Assembly: GCF_008124765.1 (NCBI RefSeq)
Contig: NZ_VNHS01000011.1
Coordinates: forward strand, 310,001 to 374,000
Direction: 5' to 3'
From: Paenibacillus methanolicus
GTDB lineage: Bacteria > Bacillota > Bacilli > Paenibacillales > Paenibacillaceae
Length of the DNA stretch: 64,000 bases
Every line of letters starts with the position of its first letter. The first letter of the stretch is position 1. The position numbers and the translations under genes were made by a program. The notes below the pieces were generated by a model that saw only the letters and a list, made by a program, of their open reading frames with translations, was not told the DNA's origin and did not search any database. Below, one piece after another: positions 42,897 to 52,700 of the stretch.

Positions 42897-43839
42897 ATGT
42901 CTTTCTCCTCATGAGCAAATACAGGAAGACGCCGCTGCCGATAACGCCGACCGTCAGGCCGATCGAGACCTCGTACGGGTACAGCACGATGCGCCCCAGA
43001 ATATCGCAGAACAGCAGGAACACCGCGCCGAGCAGGGCGGTATGCGGCAAATTTTTCTTCAAGTGATCGCCCTGGTAGATCGTGACGATATTCGGGATGA
43101 TTAGGCCCAGGAACGGAATCGTGCCGACCGTAAGAATGACCACCGCGCACACCAGCGACACGAGGACAAGTCCGATGTTCACGACCCGGCTATAATGAAG
43201 GCCAAGGTTGACCGCGAATTCCTCGCCCATGCCCGCTACCGTGAACTTGTTGGCGAACAAGTAGGCTAGAATGACGAGCGGGATGCTCAAATACAGCAAC
43301 TCGTAGCGGCCTTTGAGAATCATCGAGAAGTCGCCGTGCAGCCAGGAACCCAACGTTTGCAACAAATCGTGCTTGTACGCGAAGAACGTCGTCACGGAGC
43401 TGATGACCCCGCCGAACATCATGCCGACGAGCGGGATGAAAATCGTATCTTTCAGTTTCACGCGGTCCAGAATCTTCATAAAGACGAAGGTGCCGGCAAG
43501 CGCGAAAAGGAACGCGAACGATATTTTCTGAAGCGGCGTCGCGGCGGGCAGAATCAAAATCGCCATCAGGAGGCCGAGACTCGCCGAGTCCATCGTGCCC
43601 GCAGTCGAAGGCGAGACGAATTTGTTGCGGCTCAGCTGCTGCATGATGAGACCGATGACGCTCATGCTGACGCCCGCGATGATCAAGCTGACCAGCCGCG
43701 GAATTCGGCTGACGAACAACACCTGTTCCTGCGCGTCGGTCAGATGGAACAGGTCCAGCGGCGAGAGATCGTTCACGCCGATAAAGACCGAACAGATTGA
43801 CAGCACGATCAGTGCCGCCCATAAGTAACGAGTTCTCAT
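42886..43839 (-). CDS. yclN: Ferric-siderophore permease YclN
   Basis: A 317-residue FecCD permease, first gene of yclNOPQ. It has the family sequence GVSMSVIGLIMQQLSRNKFVSPSTAGTMDSASLGLL and GTIPFLGLIIPNIV. A GAAGGAAAT site precedes ATG 43839. A perfect Fur box sits 28 bp upstream of the start, so iron represses the operon. Confidence 0.92.
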   Translation of the reverse strand: MRTRYLWAALIVLSICSVFIGVNDLSPLDLFHLTDAQEQVLFVSRIPRLVSLIIAGVSMSVIGLIMQQLSRNKFVSPSTAGTMDSASLGLLMAILILPAATPLQKISFAFLFALAGTFVFMKILDRVKLKDTIFIPLVGMMFGGVISSVTTFFAYKHDLLQTLGSWLHGDFSMILKGRYELLYLSIPLVILAYLFANKFTVAGMGEEFAVNLGLHYSRVVNIGLVLVSLVCAVVILTVGTIPFLGLIIPNIVTIYQGDHLKKNLPHTALLGAVFLLFCDILGRIVLYPYEVSIGLTVGVIGSGVFLYLLMRRKTYGL

Positions 43840-43866
43840 GACATTTCCTTCGGATGTTTTTTGTAT

Positions 43867-43881
43867 TGATAATAATTATCA
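43867..43881 (-). promoter_or_regulatory. Perfect Fur box of yclNOPQ
   Basis: TGATAATAATTATCA equals the 7-1-7 Fur consensus in every position; a further CTATCATT half follows. Confidence 0.95.
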
Positions 43882-43992
43882 CTATCATTTAGTCTAGCGA
43901 TTTTTCCGTTTGCTGGAATGGACTTTTCTTCAGCGGGCATGGATATTTCGATACCCGTAGAGACGGCGATGGCGGAAATGAAATGCCGCCGC

Positions 43993-44021
43993 TTGACATA
44001 AGCACGTATGTTCGCTATTAT
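43993..44021 (+). promoter_or_regulatory. Sigma-A promoter of the coiled-coil protein gene leader
   Basis: TTGACA (43993-43998), 17-bp spacer, TATTAT (44016-44021). Transcription would start near 44028, right before a strong terminator hairpin. Confidence 0.82.
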
Positions 44022-44041
44022 GAAACCAATATAAAACCACT

Positions 44042-44106
44042 GCGAACGGAAGCACCGGAGCGCAAGGGCCATAGGCCTTTGCATTCCGGTGCTTTTTTGC
44101 GTTCGC
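44042..44106 (+). terminator. Leader terminator or short RNA upstream of 44130
   Basis: AAGCACCGGA (44050-44059) pairs with TCCGGTGCTT (44085-44094), with an inner GGGCC/GGCC stem and T6. The outer arms GCGAACG (44042-44048) and CGTTCGC (44099-44105) also pair. It lies 20-70 nt after the promoter start. Confidence 0.8.
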
Positions 44107-44129
44107 GGCTATTCAAGGAGGCTAATTAG

Positions 44130-44966
44130 ATGAATCGCAATGCGCCCTACGCTCCATCCTTTCACTTGTCGCTTCTGTTCGCTTCGATCCTGCTGTTGCT
44201 CACCTTTGCCGCTCCGCTTGCCGTCTCCGCCCTCTCGCTGACCGAGAGCGTGAAGACCGCCTTGGACAAGACCGCCGCGGAAGCCGATACGGCCACCCGC
44301 GGCAAGCTGCAGACCGGCTGGAACGAACTCGTCTCGCTCGAGCGCCAGCAGGAGCAGCAGGACGAACGCATCGACGCTCTCCACTACCGGAATACGGATG
44401 CTCTGGCAGCCGTGCGCAAGTCGATCCGCGAGATCGGCCAATCGCGCATCGCGAAGCTCGAGCAGGAGACGGCCGCCAAGAAGAAGCAGTACGAGCCGCT
44501 TTTCGCCAGCTACAGCGCGGTCGGCCAGCAGCTGGCGCTCGCCCGGCAGCTTGGCAGCAAGACCGCATCCTCGCTGCTGAAGGCGCAGCAGGATGCGATG
44601 AAGCCGGCCGTTCAGCTGGCCAGACTCGACATCAAGGCCAAGCAGGAGGCGCTTACCGCCGCCAAGGCGCAAGCGTCGAAGCAGATGAAGCAAGCGCGCG
44701 AAGTACTGGAAGAGATCGATCCGCTCAATACGCGCATCCAAGCGTACAAGAGCGCGATGCGCACGCCCAAGAAACATCTGTCGACGGCATGGAGCAACTT
44801 CTCCGCGGCCGCCCGCAAGAAGAACGCCGCGGGCACGCTGGCGGGGCTGACCGCGACGCTGCAGCTGTCCCGCCAAATTCTCGAGCAGAAGGCGCAAGTC
44901 GCCGCGTGCGAGGAGCGTATTTACGCCGTAATTCTGCGCACGAAAGCGCAAATTCCGGCTGCCTGA
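44130..44966 (+). CDS. Secreted coiled-coil protein, unknown function
   Basis: A 278-residue product with a signal peptide (hydrophobic 14-32, cleavage after VSA) and an otherwise all-helical, Gln/Glu/Lys/Ala-rich body (about 38-275) that reads as long coiled coils (ELVSLERQQEQQDERIDAL, AKKKQYEPLFASYSAVGQQ). Start ATG follows CAAGGAGGC at 9 nt. No catalytic or wall-binding motif is visible. It has its own promoter, followed by a leader terminator. No family recognised. Confidence 0.8.
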   Translation: MNRNAPYAPSFHLSLLFASILLLLTFAAPLAVSALSLTESVKTALDKTAAEADTATRGKLQTGWNELVSLERQQEQQDERIDALHYRNTDALAAVRKSIREIGQSRIAKLEQETAAKKKQYEPLFASYSAVGQQLALARQLGSKTASSLLKAQQDAMKPAVQLARLDIKAKQEALTAAKAQASKQMKQAREVLEEIDPLNTRIQAYKSAMRTPKKHLSTAWSNFSAAARKKNAAGTLAGLTATLQLSRQILEQKAQVAACEERIYAVILRTKAQIPAA

Positions 44967-45143
44967 CCTGGAGTTGGCACGTTCCCCGTCCGGTCGCTGC
45001 GGCGGCTGCTAACCGCAAGTATCATGGGCTTGAACCGTCCATTCGGAGGCAACCATCGCTTGCTTACTCTTTTCATTTCGCTTCGGCGGCAGTAGAATAG
45101 ATGAACTGTCTGTTTATTCGCACCTTAGGAGAGAGTAATTCAA

Positions 45144-46103
45144 GTGAAACCAACCGCACCGCCCATTCCGACGATCGTGCCGCTGCTAGTCGGCATGCTC
45201 GCCATCTCGTTCGCGCCGATCTTAGTCCGTTTCTCCGATGCGCCCGTATCTATCCAAGGCATGTACCGGATGCTGTTTACGTTTCTGCTCATGCTGCCAT
45301 TCGCCGTCAAGTCGATGCCGGCCGTCAGACGGCTGACGCTGAAGGACTGGTGGCTGCTCTTCTGGGCCGGGTTCTTCCTCGCCCTCCACTTCATCCTATG
45401 GATGGCTTCGCTCTCGTACACCTCCATCGCCAGCTCGACGATTCTGCTGTCGCTGGAGCCGGTGTTCGTCATGGTCGGCACGTTCTTGATCTTTAAAGAC
45501 CGGGCAAGCCGGCTGGCCATCATCGGGATGGTCATCGCGCTGGCCGGCGCGATCATCGTCGGCTCTGGCGACATGAGCGTCTCGCGCGAAGCCGTATTCG
45601 GCGACCTGCTATCGTTCCTTGGCACCGTGGCCGTCGCGGTCAACATGCTCATCGCCAAGCAGATTCTGACCCGCGTGCCCGCTTTTCTATACAGCCTGAT
45701 CGTGTTCTTCTTCACGTTCCTCTGCTTCTTGGCCTACAATCTGGCGATGGGTATCGAGCTGACCGGTTATCCGCGCAAGGAATGGATCGTCTTTCTGCTG
45801 CTTGCCGTCATCCCGACCGTGTTCGGACATCTCGTCTTCAACTGGCTCATGCAGTACGTCAAAGCGACGACGATCTCCATGTCGGTGCTGGCCGAACCCA
45901 TCGGGGCCAGCCTGCTCGGCATGCTGATCTTCGGCGAGATGGTGACGGGGATGCAGCTGTTCGGAGGCGCGTTCATTATTTACGGTCTATTCTTGTACTT
46001 GAGGGCGGAGCGTGCGGATACGGGATCCGCAGCGAAGATGGAGCTGGCGGCCGCGCCCGATCTTGCCCCGTCGGGACCGCCCCCTTTGTCCAAGGAAGGC
46101 TAG
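45144..46103 (+). CDS. EamA/DMT-family transporter
   Basis: A 319-residue inner-membrane protein with ten helices in two EamA halves (about 10-140 and 155-292), with internal similarity (SIASSTILLSLEPVFVMVGTFLIFKDR and TTISMSVLAEPIGASLLGMLIFGE). Members export amino acids, nucleosides or drugs; substrate unknown. The GTG start follows AGGAGAG. The C-terminus (about 293-319) is a low-complexity Ala/Pro tail. It is monocistronic. Confidence 0.88.
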   Translation: MKPTAPPIPTIVPLLVGMLAISFAPILVRFSDAPVSIQGMYRMLFTFLLMLPFAVKSMPAVRRLTLKDWWLLFWAGFFLALHFILWMASLSYTSIASSTILLSLEPVFVMVGTFLIFKDRASRLAIIGMVIALAGAIIVGSGDMSVSREAVFGDLLSFLGTVAVAVNMLIAKQILTRVPAFLYSLIVFFFTFLCFLAYNLAMGIELTGYPRKEWIVFLLLAVIPTVFGHLVFNWLMQYVKATTISMSVLAEPIGASLLGMLIFGEMVTGMQLFGGAFIIYGLFLYLRAERADTGSAAKMELAAAPDLAPSGPPPLSKEG

Positions 46104-46143
46104 GCGGCCATCCGTATGGAGCCCGGGCGACAGCAGCCTCATG

Positions 46144-46188
46144 AAGCACGAAAGGCAGGTCCGCAATGCGGACCTGCCTTTCGTGCTT
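46144..46188. terminator. Near-perfect 22-bp palindrome between convergent genes
   Basis: AAGCACGAAAGGCAGGTCCG and its exact complement are separated by a few bases; the fold covers 46144-46188 in all. It lies between eamA and a minus-strand GGDEF-EAL gene; the T-tract is short (TTCTATAT), so it is an inferred two-way terminator. Confidence 0.7.
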
Positions 46189-46232
46189 CTATATGGATAT
46201 ATCTGCGTCTACTCCAAATACATCTTATTCCT

Positions 46233-48554
46233 CTATCCGTCTGCTAACGGCGGAATTTTGTCATCGATCGGTTCAAGCAGAATCCGCTCGACCGCGCTCG
46301 GGTCCATCGGGCGGTAGAAGTAGTAGCCCTGAATGAGCTCGCACCCGCTCGCGCGTAGAAACCTCGCCTGCTCGAGCGTCTCCACGCCTTCGGCCAGCAC
46401 CTCCAGCCGGAACGACTTCGCCATCAGGATAACGGCTTGGATCATCGCCCGGTCTCGTTCATCCGTCCCGATCCCGCGGACGAAGAACTGATCCAGCTTA
46501 ATCTTCGTGACGGGGAACCGCTTCAGGTAGCTCAGCGACGAGTAGTGCGTGCCGAAGTCGTCGATCGAGATGGCGACGCCGAGCCGGCGCAGTTCGCCCA
46601 GCGTCTCCAGCTGCTCGTCCTTCATCGCCATATTCTCGGTAATCTCCAGTTCCAGATCCGCGGGAAGAAGCCCGGTAGCCGCGAGCGCCTCCCGCACCTT
46701 GGCGACGATGTCCTTCTCTCGCAGCTGCTTCACCGATAGATTCACCGATACTTGAAGCGGAATGCCATACGTCCGCTGCAGGCGATTCGCGTATTCGCAC
46801 GCCTGGCGCAATACCCACTCGCCGATCGCCGATATGAGATTCAGCTCCTCGGCAAGCGGGATGAATTGGGATGGCGAGATGTAACCGCGGCTCGTATGAT
46901 TCCACCGCAGGAGGGCCTCGATGCCGAACACCCTTCCCTCGGCGCAGTCCACCTGCGGCTGATAGTGCACCTCCAGCTCGCCCCGTTGCATCGCTTCGCG
47001 CAGATGATTGCCCATCTCCAGCTTCAGCAGCGACTCGGTCTCCATGAACGGCTCGAAAAACCGGTAGTGGCCGCCGCCTTCGCGCTTCACCTGATACATC
47101 GCGATATCCGCCTTCATCAGCAGCGTCCCCTGATCGTCCCCATCCTCCGGATAGCGGGCGATCCCGATGCTCGGCGACATGTAGATGGACTGCCCCAGAA
47201 TGAAGAACGGCTCCTCGAACGCGCTTAATACCGCCTCCGCGGCCGCTTTTATCGCGTCCTTGCTTATCTCCTCCGCCAAGCCCGCCAGCAGCACCGCGAA
47301 TTCATCGCCTCCGAACCGGGCCAGCATTCGCGCGTTCAGTCCTTTTGCCCGAATGCGCCTCACCACCTCGATCAACATGTCGTCGCCTTTTTGGTGACCG
47401 TAATTGTCGTTGATGGACTTGAAGCGGTCCAAGTCGAAGAACAATACCGCCGCCGCGTCATCGTCGCCGTCGGCCAACGTTCGCCCAAGCTCTTCCAAGA
47501 AGGCCGCTCGGTTGGATACATCGGTCAGCATATCGTGGTAAGCCATATGGCTAAGCTTGCGTTCGGATTCGCGCAGAGCGTCAGCGTACTGATCGAGCAG
47601 GACATATTGTTCGCGGAGCTCCCGCTCGCCGTGCGCCAAATTCTCGTTGATGGCGGCGAGCTCGTCGTTGGACTCGCGCAGCTCGCGCGTCCGCCGCTCC
47701 ACCATCTTGCGGAGCGTGTCTCGCTGTCTCCAAATGCCTACGTACAGCAGCATGATGAGGATGAGCGCGAATAGTCCCATGCCCCGGACGATATCGGCAT
47801 GCCGCCTAGCCTCTCGCAAACTTGTCTCCGCCGGGACGGCACCCATCTCCCAGCGGCTGTCCATGAAGATGACGTCGCGCGCGAAATGCTTGCCCGCGAA
47901 CAACGCGTCGTCGCCATAGAAGGCCGGTTCGCCGGTCTGCCGTATGGCCACGGTCGCTTCGCCTTCGCCGATTTGGGATTGCGCCAATAATCGTTCCAAA
48001 TCCTGCGACACCGATATAAAACCCCAGAATTGGCTCCCTCTGTACACCGCCTTGCGGGCGATTAGCGCGGTATTTCCCTGAAGCAGTTCGATCGGACCGT
48101 AAATATGCATCTTTTTGTCCGATAAATCATGGCGGATTTGCCTTTTTATTTCCGGTCTCGGATCGTGCAGGAAGTTCCAGCCGACGATCGCCTCGTTCCC
48201 TTGCCGGGGATACACATAGGAAGCGATTCCGTCCGGCGCGATGATGAAATTGAACGCGGTGCTCCCCGACGAATCGTAGAGCGTCCGCAGAAAGGTCGGC
48301 GTCAGCGACTCGATCGCCACCTTCGGATAGGTGTCGTCGAACGAACGTACGTAGGCGTCCAGACTCGCCATTAAATCGAAATTACGGTCGGCGACGGCTT
48401 GCAGCGTCATGGACGCGGAGGCCAGCTCTGCCTGCGTGTCGCTATCGACGGCTTCAAGCAGCGAGTCCTCGTATTGGCGAACGACCGATTCGCCAAGCAG
48501 AAGCAGCGTAAGGAACACCGCTGCCAGCAAGGCCAGATGGCGGTACATGTTCAC
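46233..48554 (-). CDS. CHASE-sensor GGDEF-EAL protein
   Basis: A 773-residue membrane protein. TM1 (about 6-22) and TM2 (about 258-277) flank an extracytoplasmic CHASE domain (GWNFLHDPRPEIKRQIRHDL, MHIYGPIELLQGNTALIARKAVY). A coiled linker precedes GGDEF (about 345-500, with RFGGDEF, active-type loop) and EAL (about 515-765: EALLRW, LEITENMAMKDE, DDFGTHYSSLSYLKRFPVTKIKLDQFFV, VLAEGVET). His replaces Gly in the DDFGTGYSS loop. The RxxD inhibition site is absent (LNAR). Both activities may be present. It is convergent with eamA. Confidence 0.9.
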   Translation of the reverse strand: MNMYRHLALLAAVFLTLLLLGESVVRQYEDSLLEAVDSDTQAELASASMTLQAVADRNFDLMASLDAYVRSFDDTYPKVAIESLTPTFLRTLYDSSGSTAFNFIIAPDGIASYVYPRQGNEAIVGWNFLHDPRPEIKRQIRHDLSDKKMHIYGPIELLQGNTALIARKAVYRGSQFWGFISVSQDLERLLAQSQIGEGEATVAIRQTGEPAFYGDDALFAGKHFARDVIFMDSRWEMGAVPAETSLREARRHADIVRGMGLFALILIMLLYVGIWRQRDTLRKMVERRTRELRESNDELAAINENLAHGERELREQYVLLDQYADALRESERKLSHMAYHDMLTDVSNRAAFLEELGRTLADGDDDAAAVLFFDLDRFKSINDNYGHQKGDDMLIEVVRRIRAKGLNARMLARFGGDEFAVLLAGLAEEISKDAIKAAAEAVLSAFEEPFFILGQSIYMSPSIGIARYPEDGDDQGTLLMKADIAMYQVKREGGGHYRFFEPFMETESLLKLEMGNHLREAMQRGELEVHYQPQVDCAEGRVFGIEALLRWNHTSRGYISPSQFIPLAEELNLISAIGEWVLRQACEYANRLQRTYGIPLQVSVNLSVKQLREKDIVAKVREALAATGLLPADLELEITENMAMKDEQLETLGELRRLGVAISIDDFGTHYSSLSYLKRFPVTKIKLDQFFVRGIGTDERDRAMIQAVILMAKSFRLEVLAEGVETLEQARFLRASGCELIQGYYFYRPMDPSAVERILLEPIDDKIPPLADG

Positions 48555-48771
48555 GTCCTCATCTCCTATAGTTAACCAACTTGCCTGTATATCTATTGTC
48601 GAACGCGGCGGCGTTTTTTTGAATAGCGGGGAGGAAAGTTATTCCGCGGCGAAGAGGGATGCGCCTCCGCCAGATTGCTGGGCAACGGCCCGGATCTGCG
48701 GCAAAACTCGCGAACGGTTGGGCATCCGCATATATATGATGGGAACCGACTTCATAAAAGGAGCAGAACGC

Positions 48772-49425
48772 ATGGCAAATCCGGTATGGGGCGTCGATTC
48801 CGCCGCGCCCGTCAACCAGCAGCTGCTGGACTGCGTCAAAAGAGAGTTCGGCGCTCCGAAAGTGTGGGGCCGCTATATTAAAACCGTGCCCGGCGCGGCC
48901 GACGGCTTAACCGCGCAAGAAGTATCGTTTATTAGAAGAAACGGAATCAAAATCTTGCCGATCTACAGCGATTTCCGGCAAGCGACCGGCTATCGGGAAG
49001 GCCAGACGGCCGCCCGCAACGCCATCTATCATGCCGGACGGTTAGGCATTCCGCGCAATGTGGCCGTATTCGCGAACGTCGAGCGTTTCTTCGAGGTGGA
49101 CGCGGCCTGGATTCGCGGATGGGTCAACACGTTCTACACCAGCGATTACAAGCCGGGGATTTATCACGATCCGATCGAAGGCGGATTCAGCACGGCTTAC
49201 TGCGCGGCGCAAGCCGAAGACGAGAAGGTGCGCGCGCACACGATTCTATGGAGTGCCGAGCCCGAGCCCGGCGTCTCCAAGGCGTCCGAAGCGCCTGCAT
49301 TCAAGCCGCAATCTCCGCCTTGCGAGGCGCACGTATGGGCTTGGCAATACGGACGCGACGCCGACACGTGCCCGATCGACACGAACCTGTTCTCGCCGCT
49401 GCTGCTTTCCCACCTGTGGACGTAA
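48772..49425 (+). CDS. DUF1906 glycoside-hydrolase-like protein
   Basis: A 217-residue TIM-barrel protein of the Rv2525c/DUF1906 type: WGVDSAAPVNQQLLDCVKREFGAPKVWGRYI at the start, IRRNGIKILPIYSDFRQATGYREGQTAARNAIYHAG in the middle and HVWAWQYGRDADTCPIDTNLF at the end. No signal peptide is seen. Start ATG 48772 has AAAAGGAG; the open frame continues upstream without a ribosome site. Members are thought to act on cell-wall sugar polymers; the activity is not established. Confidence 0.82.
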   Translation: MANPVWGVDSAAPVNQQLLDCVKREFGAPKVWGRYIKTVPGAADGLTAQEVSFIRRNGIKILPIYSDFRQATGYREGQTAARNAIYHAGRLGIPRNVAVFANVERFFEVDAAWIRGWVNTFYTSDYKPGIYHDPIEGGFSTAYCAAQAEDEKVRAHTILWSAEPEPGVSKASEAPAFKPQSPPCEAHVWAWQYGRDADTCPIDTNLFSPLLLSHLWT

Positions 49426-49433
49426 CCCCTTCA

Positions 49434-49447
49434 ACGCATTAATGCGT
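49434..49447. repeat. 14-bp perfect palindrome after the DUF1906 gene
   Basis: ACGCATTAATGCGT, ten bases after the stop; too short a loop for a terminator, role unknown. Confidence 0.5.
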
Positions 49448-49510
49448 CATCTTTACTCACATCATGACGTAAATGAATACACCCATTTATTTCTATATTT
49501 ATGTTGTTCT

Positions 49511-49540
49511 ATGACGCTCATAAGAGCGTCATTTTCTCTT
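49511..49540 (+). terminator. Terminator of the DUF1906 gene
   Basis: ATGACGCTC/GAGCGTCAT with loop ATAA, followed by TTTCTCTTTT. Bases 49541-49701 are AT-rich and presumably hold the promoter of the nucleotidase gene; no clear hexamers. Confidence 0.88.
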
Positions 49541-49701
49541 TTAATCCCTTATATGTATCATCATTTTACATAATGTCGCATTTTGTAGGTGCTATTGTGA
49601 CTATTTTCTTAATTTTCGCTGAAAGTTTACTATACCAATTCCCCTCTATCTGAATTATGATAGATTTGTAAACATAGATAACATGAAGGGAAGGTTCTTG
49701 C

Positions 49702-52700
49702 ATGCAACAACCTATCAAGAAGCGCCTTAGCTCGATGTTGGCGACCTCGCTGACATTCAGCCTGCTTGCGCTGCCGTTCGGCGGCACGTTCGCAGAGGCG
49801 GCAGACGCCGGCTCCACGCTGAAACTGCGGATCATGGAGACGACGGACATCCACACCAATATCATGAACTATGACTATTACAAGGATGCCGCTGCCGACA
49901 CGGTCGGTCTGGCGAGAACGTCCACGGTGATCAAAGCCGCTCGGGCCGAAGTGAAGAACTCGTTCCTGGTCGATAACGGCGACTTGATCCAAGGCACGCC
50001 GCTTGGGACTTACAAGGCGACGGTCGCTCCCCTGAAGGCTGGCGAGACGCACACCGTCTACAAAGCCATGAACCAAATGGGCTACGACGTCGCGACGTTC
50101 GGCAACCATGAGTTCAACTACGGTCTGGACTACCTGGGCAACGCGATCAAAGGCGCTAACTTCCCTTATGTCAATGCAAACGTATACATTGACGATAAAG
50201 ACAGCAATCCCGACAATGACGTCAACAAATTCGAACCTTATAAAATCATCGAGAAGAAATTCGTCGATGAATCCGGCAAAGAGCAAGTCGTGAAGATCGG
50301 CGTGCTCGGCCTTGTCACGCCGCAAATCACGACATGGGACAAGACTTGGCTGGAAGGCAAAGTCATCGCCAAAGACATCGTCGCCACGGCGGAGAAATTC
50401 GTGCCGAAGCTACGCGAAGCGGGCGCGGACATCATCATCGCGATGACGCACTCCGGCTTCAACGCCAGCGCAACGGCGAACTCGATGGCCGAAGACGCGA
50501 TCCTGCCGCTGAGCAAGGTGGCGGGCATCGACGCCATCACGTTCTCCCACACGCACAAGGTGTTCCCTGCGGCAGACGTAAAGGCGCTTGACGCGCTGTT
50601 CAAGGACGCTTCCGGCAACGCGCTTCCGGGCGTGGACAATGCCAAAGGCACGATCAACGGCGTTCCGGCCGTGCAAGCCGGCTACGGCGGCAACAACCTC
50701 GGCCTGATCGACCTGACGCTCGAGAAGACGGACGGCAAATGGAAAGTCGCGACTTCCCAGTCGTCCACGCGCGCGATCTACGATTCGGTCGCGAAGAAGC
50801 CGAAGGTCGAGCTGGACCAAGCGATCGTGGACGCGGTCAAATCCGATCACGAAGCGACGATCAAATACGCGAACAGCCCGATCGGCACGACGACGGCGCC
50901 GATTCACAGCTACTTCGCGCTCGTGCAGGACGACCCTTCGATCCAGATCGTGACGAACGCCCAGAAGGCGTACGTGGCCGCTTACGTGGCGAAGAACCTC
51001 CCGCAATACAAAGATACGCCGATCCTCTCCGTAGGCGCTCCGTTCAAGGCGGGCCGCAACGGCGTCGAGGAATTCACGGAAATCAAAGCCGGTCCGCTGG
51101 CGATCAAGAGCGCGGGCGACCTGTACCTGTACGACAACACGCTGAAGGCGATTCTCGTCAAAGGCTCCGTCGTGAAAGAATGGCTCGAGATGACCGCGGG
51201 CAAATTCAATCAGATCGACCCGGCGAAGACGGAAGAGCAACCGCTGCTTAACCCGCAGTTCCAAGTGTACAACTTCGACGTCATCGACGGCGTGACGTAT
51301 CAAGTCGACGTGACGAAGCCGGCGAAGTACAAAATCGACGGTACGATCAGCGACGCGTCCGCGAGCCGGATCGTCAACCTGAAGTACAAAGGTAAAGCGC
51401 TCGATCCCAACCAGGACTTCATCGTGGTAACGAACAACTACCGCGCGGGCGGCGGCGGCAACTTCCCGGGCGTCAAGGGAAGCCAATACATCATCGACTC
51501 GCCGGACGAGAACCGTCAAATCCTGATGGACTACATCACGGCGCAGAAGGAAATCAACCCGACGGCCGACAACAACTGGTCGATCGCCCCGATCTCCGGC
51601 AACGTCAACGTAACGTTCACGTCTTCGCCGAAAGGCGCGGATTACGCGAAAGCGACGACGAACATTACGTACACGGGCAAGACCGACGAGAAGGGCTTCG
51701 GCATCTATTCGATCAACCTGAACAAATCGTTCGCGGACGTGCCGGCTTCCCACTGGGCATCGGCTTCCATCAACAAGCTGGCGGGCAAAGGCATCGTAAC
51801 GGGCAAAACGGAAACGACATTCGATCCGGGCGCATCCGTGACGCGCGCCGAATTCGCCACCCTGCTGGCCAAAGCGCTCGATCTGAAAGCAACGGGCAAA
51901 TCCTCGTTCAAAGACGTCGCGGACGGCAAATGGTTCACGCCTTACGTCACGGCGGCGGCCGAGAACGGCCTTGTAAGCGGCGTAAGCAAGACGGAATTCG
52001 CGCCGGATCAAACGATCACGCGCGAGCAAATGGCGGTTATGGCCGCGAACGCGCTCGAGCTGCAAGCGAAGTCGGAGCTGAAAGCGGACAAAGCGGCTTC
52101 CATCTCCGACAGCAAGGCGTTCAGCGCTTGGGCGAAATCGGCGATCGACCTCGTCGTCGACCGCGGCGTCATGAACGGCAGCGCAGGCGCATTCAAGCCG
52201 CAAGCTTCGACGACGCGCGCCGAAGCGGCGAAAGTCATCGACACGCTGACGACGGACATCTCCGTACAGCTGCTCGGCATCAACGACTTCCACGGCCAGC
52301 TGGACTACAAGAAGGACGTGAAGGACGCAGCCGGCAAAGTAACGGCGACGCTCGGCGGCGCGGATTACTTGGCGACGTATCTCAAGCAGCGCGAAGCAAC
52401 CAACCCGAACACGCTGCTCGTGCACGCGGGCGACGCGGTAGGCGCTTCCGCTCCGGTATCGGCGCTGCTGCGCGACGAGCCGACGATCGACTTCCTGAAC
52501 CGTCTCGGTTTCGACGCGGGCACGCTCGGCAACCATGAGTTCGACCGCGGCGCGGCTGAAGCGCTCCGTCTGATCAACGGCGGCAAGAACCCGGACACGG
52601 GCGCTGATTTCGCGGGCGCGAACTTCCCTTACGTCGCCGCGAACGTCATCGGCGCGGACGGCAAACCGCTTCTCGATCCGTACGTGGTGAAAGAAGTCGG

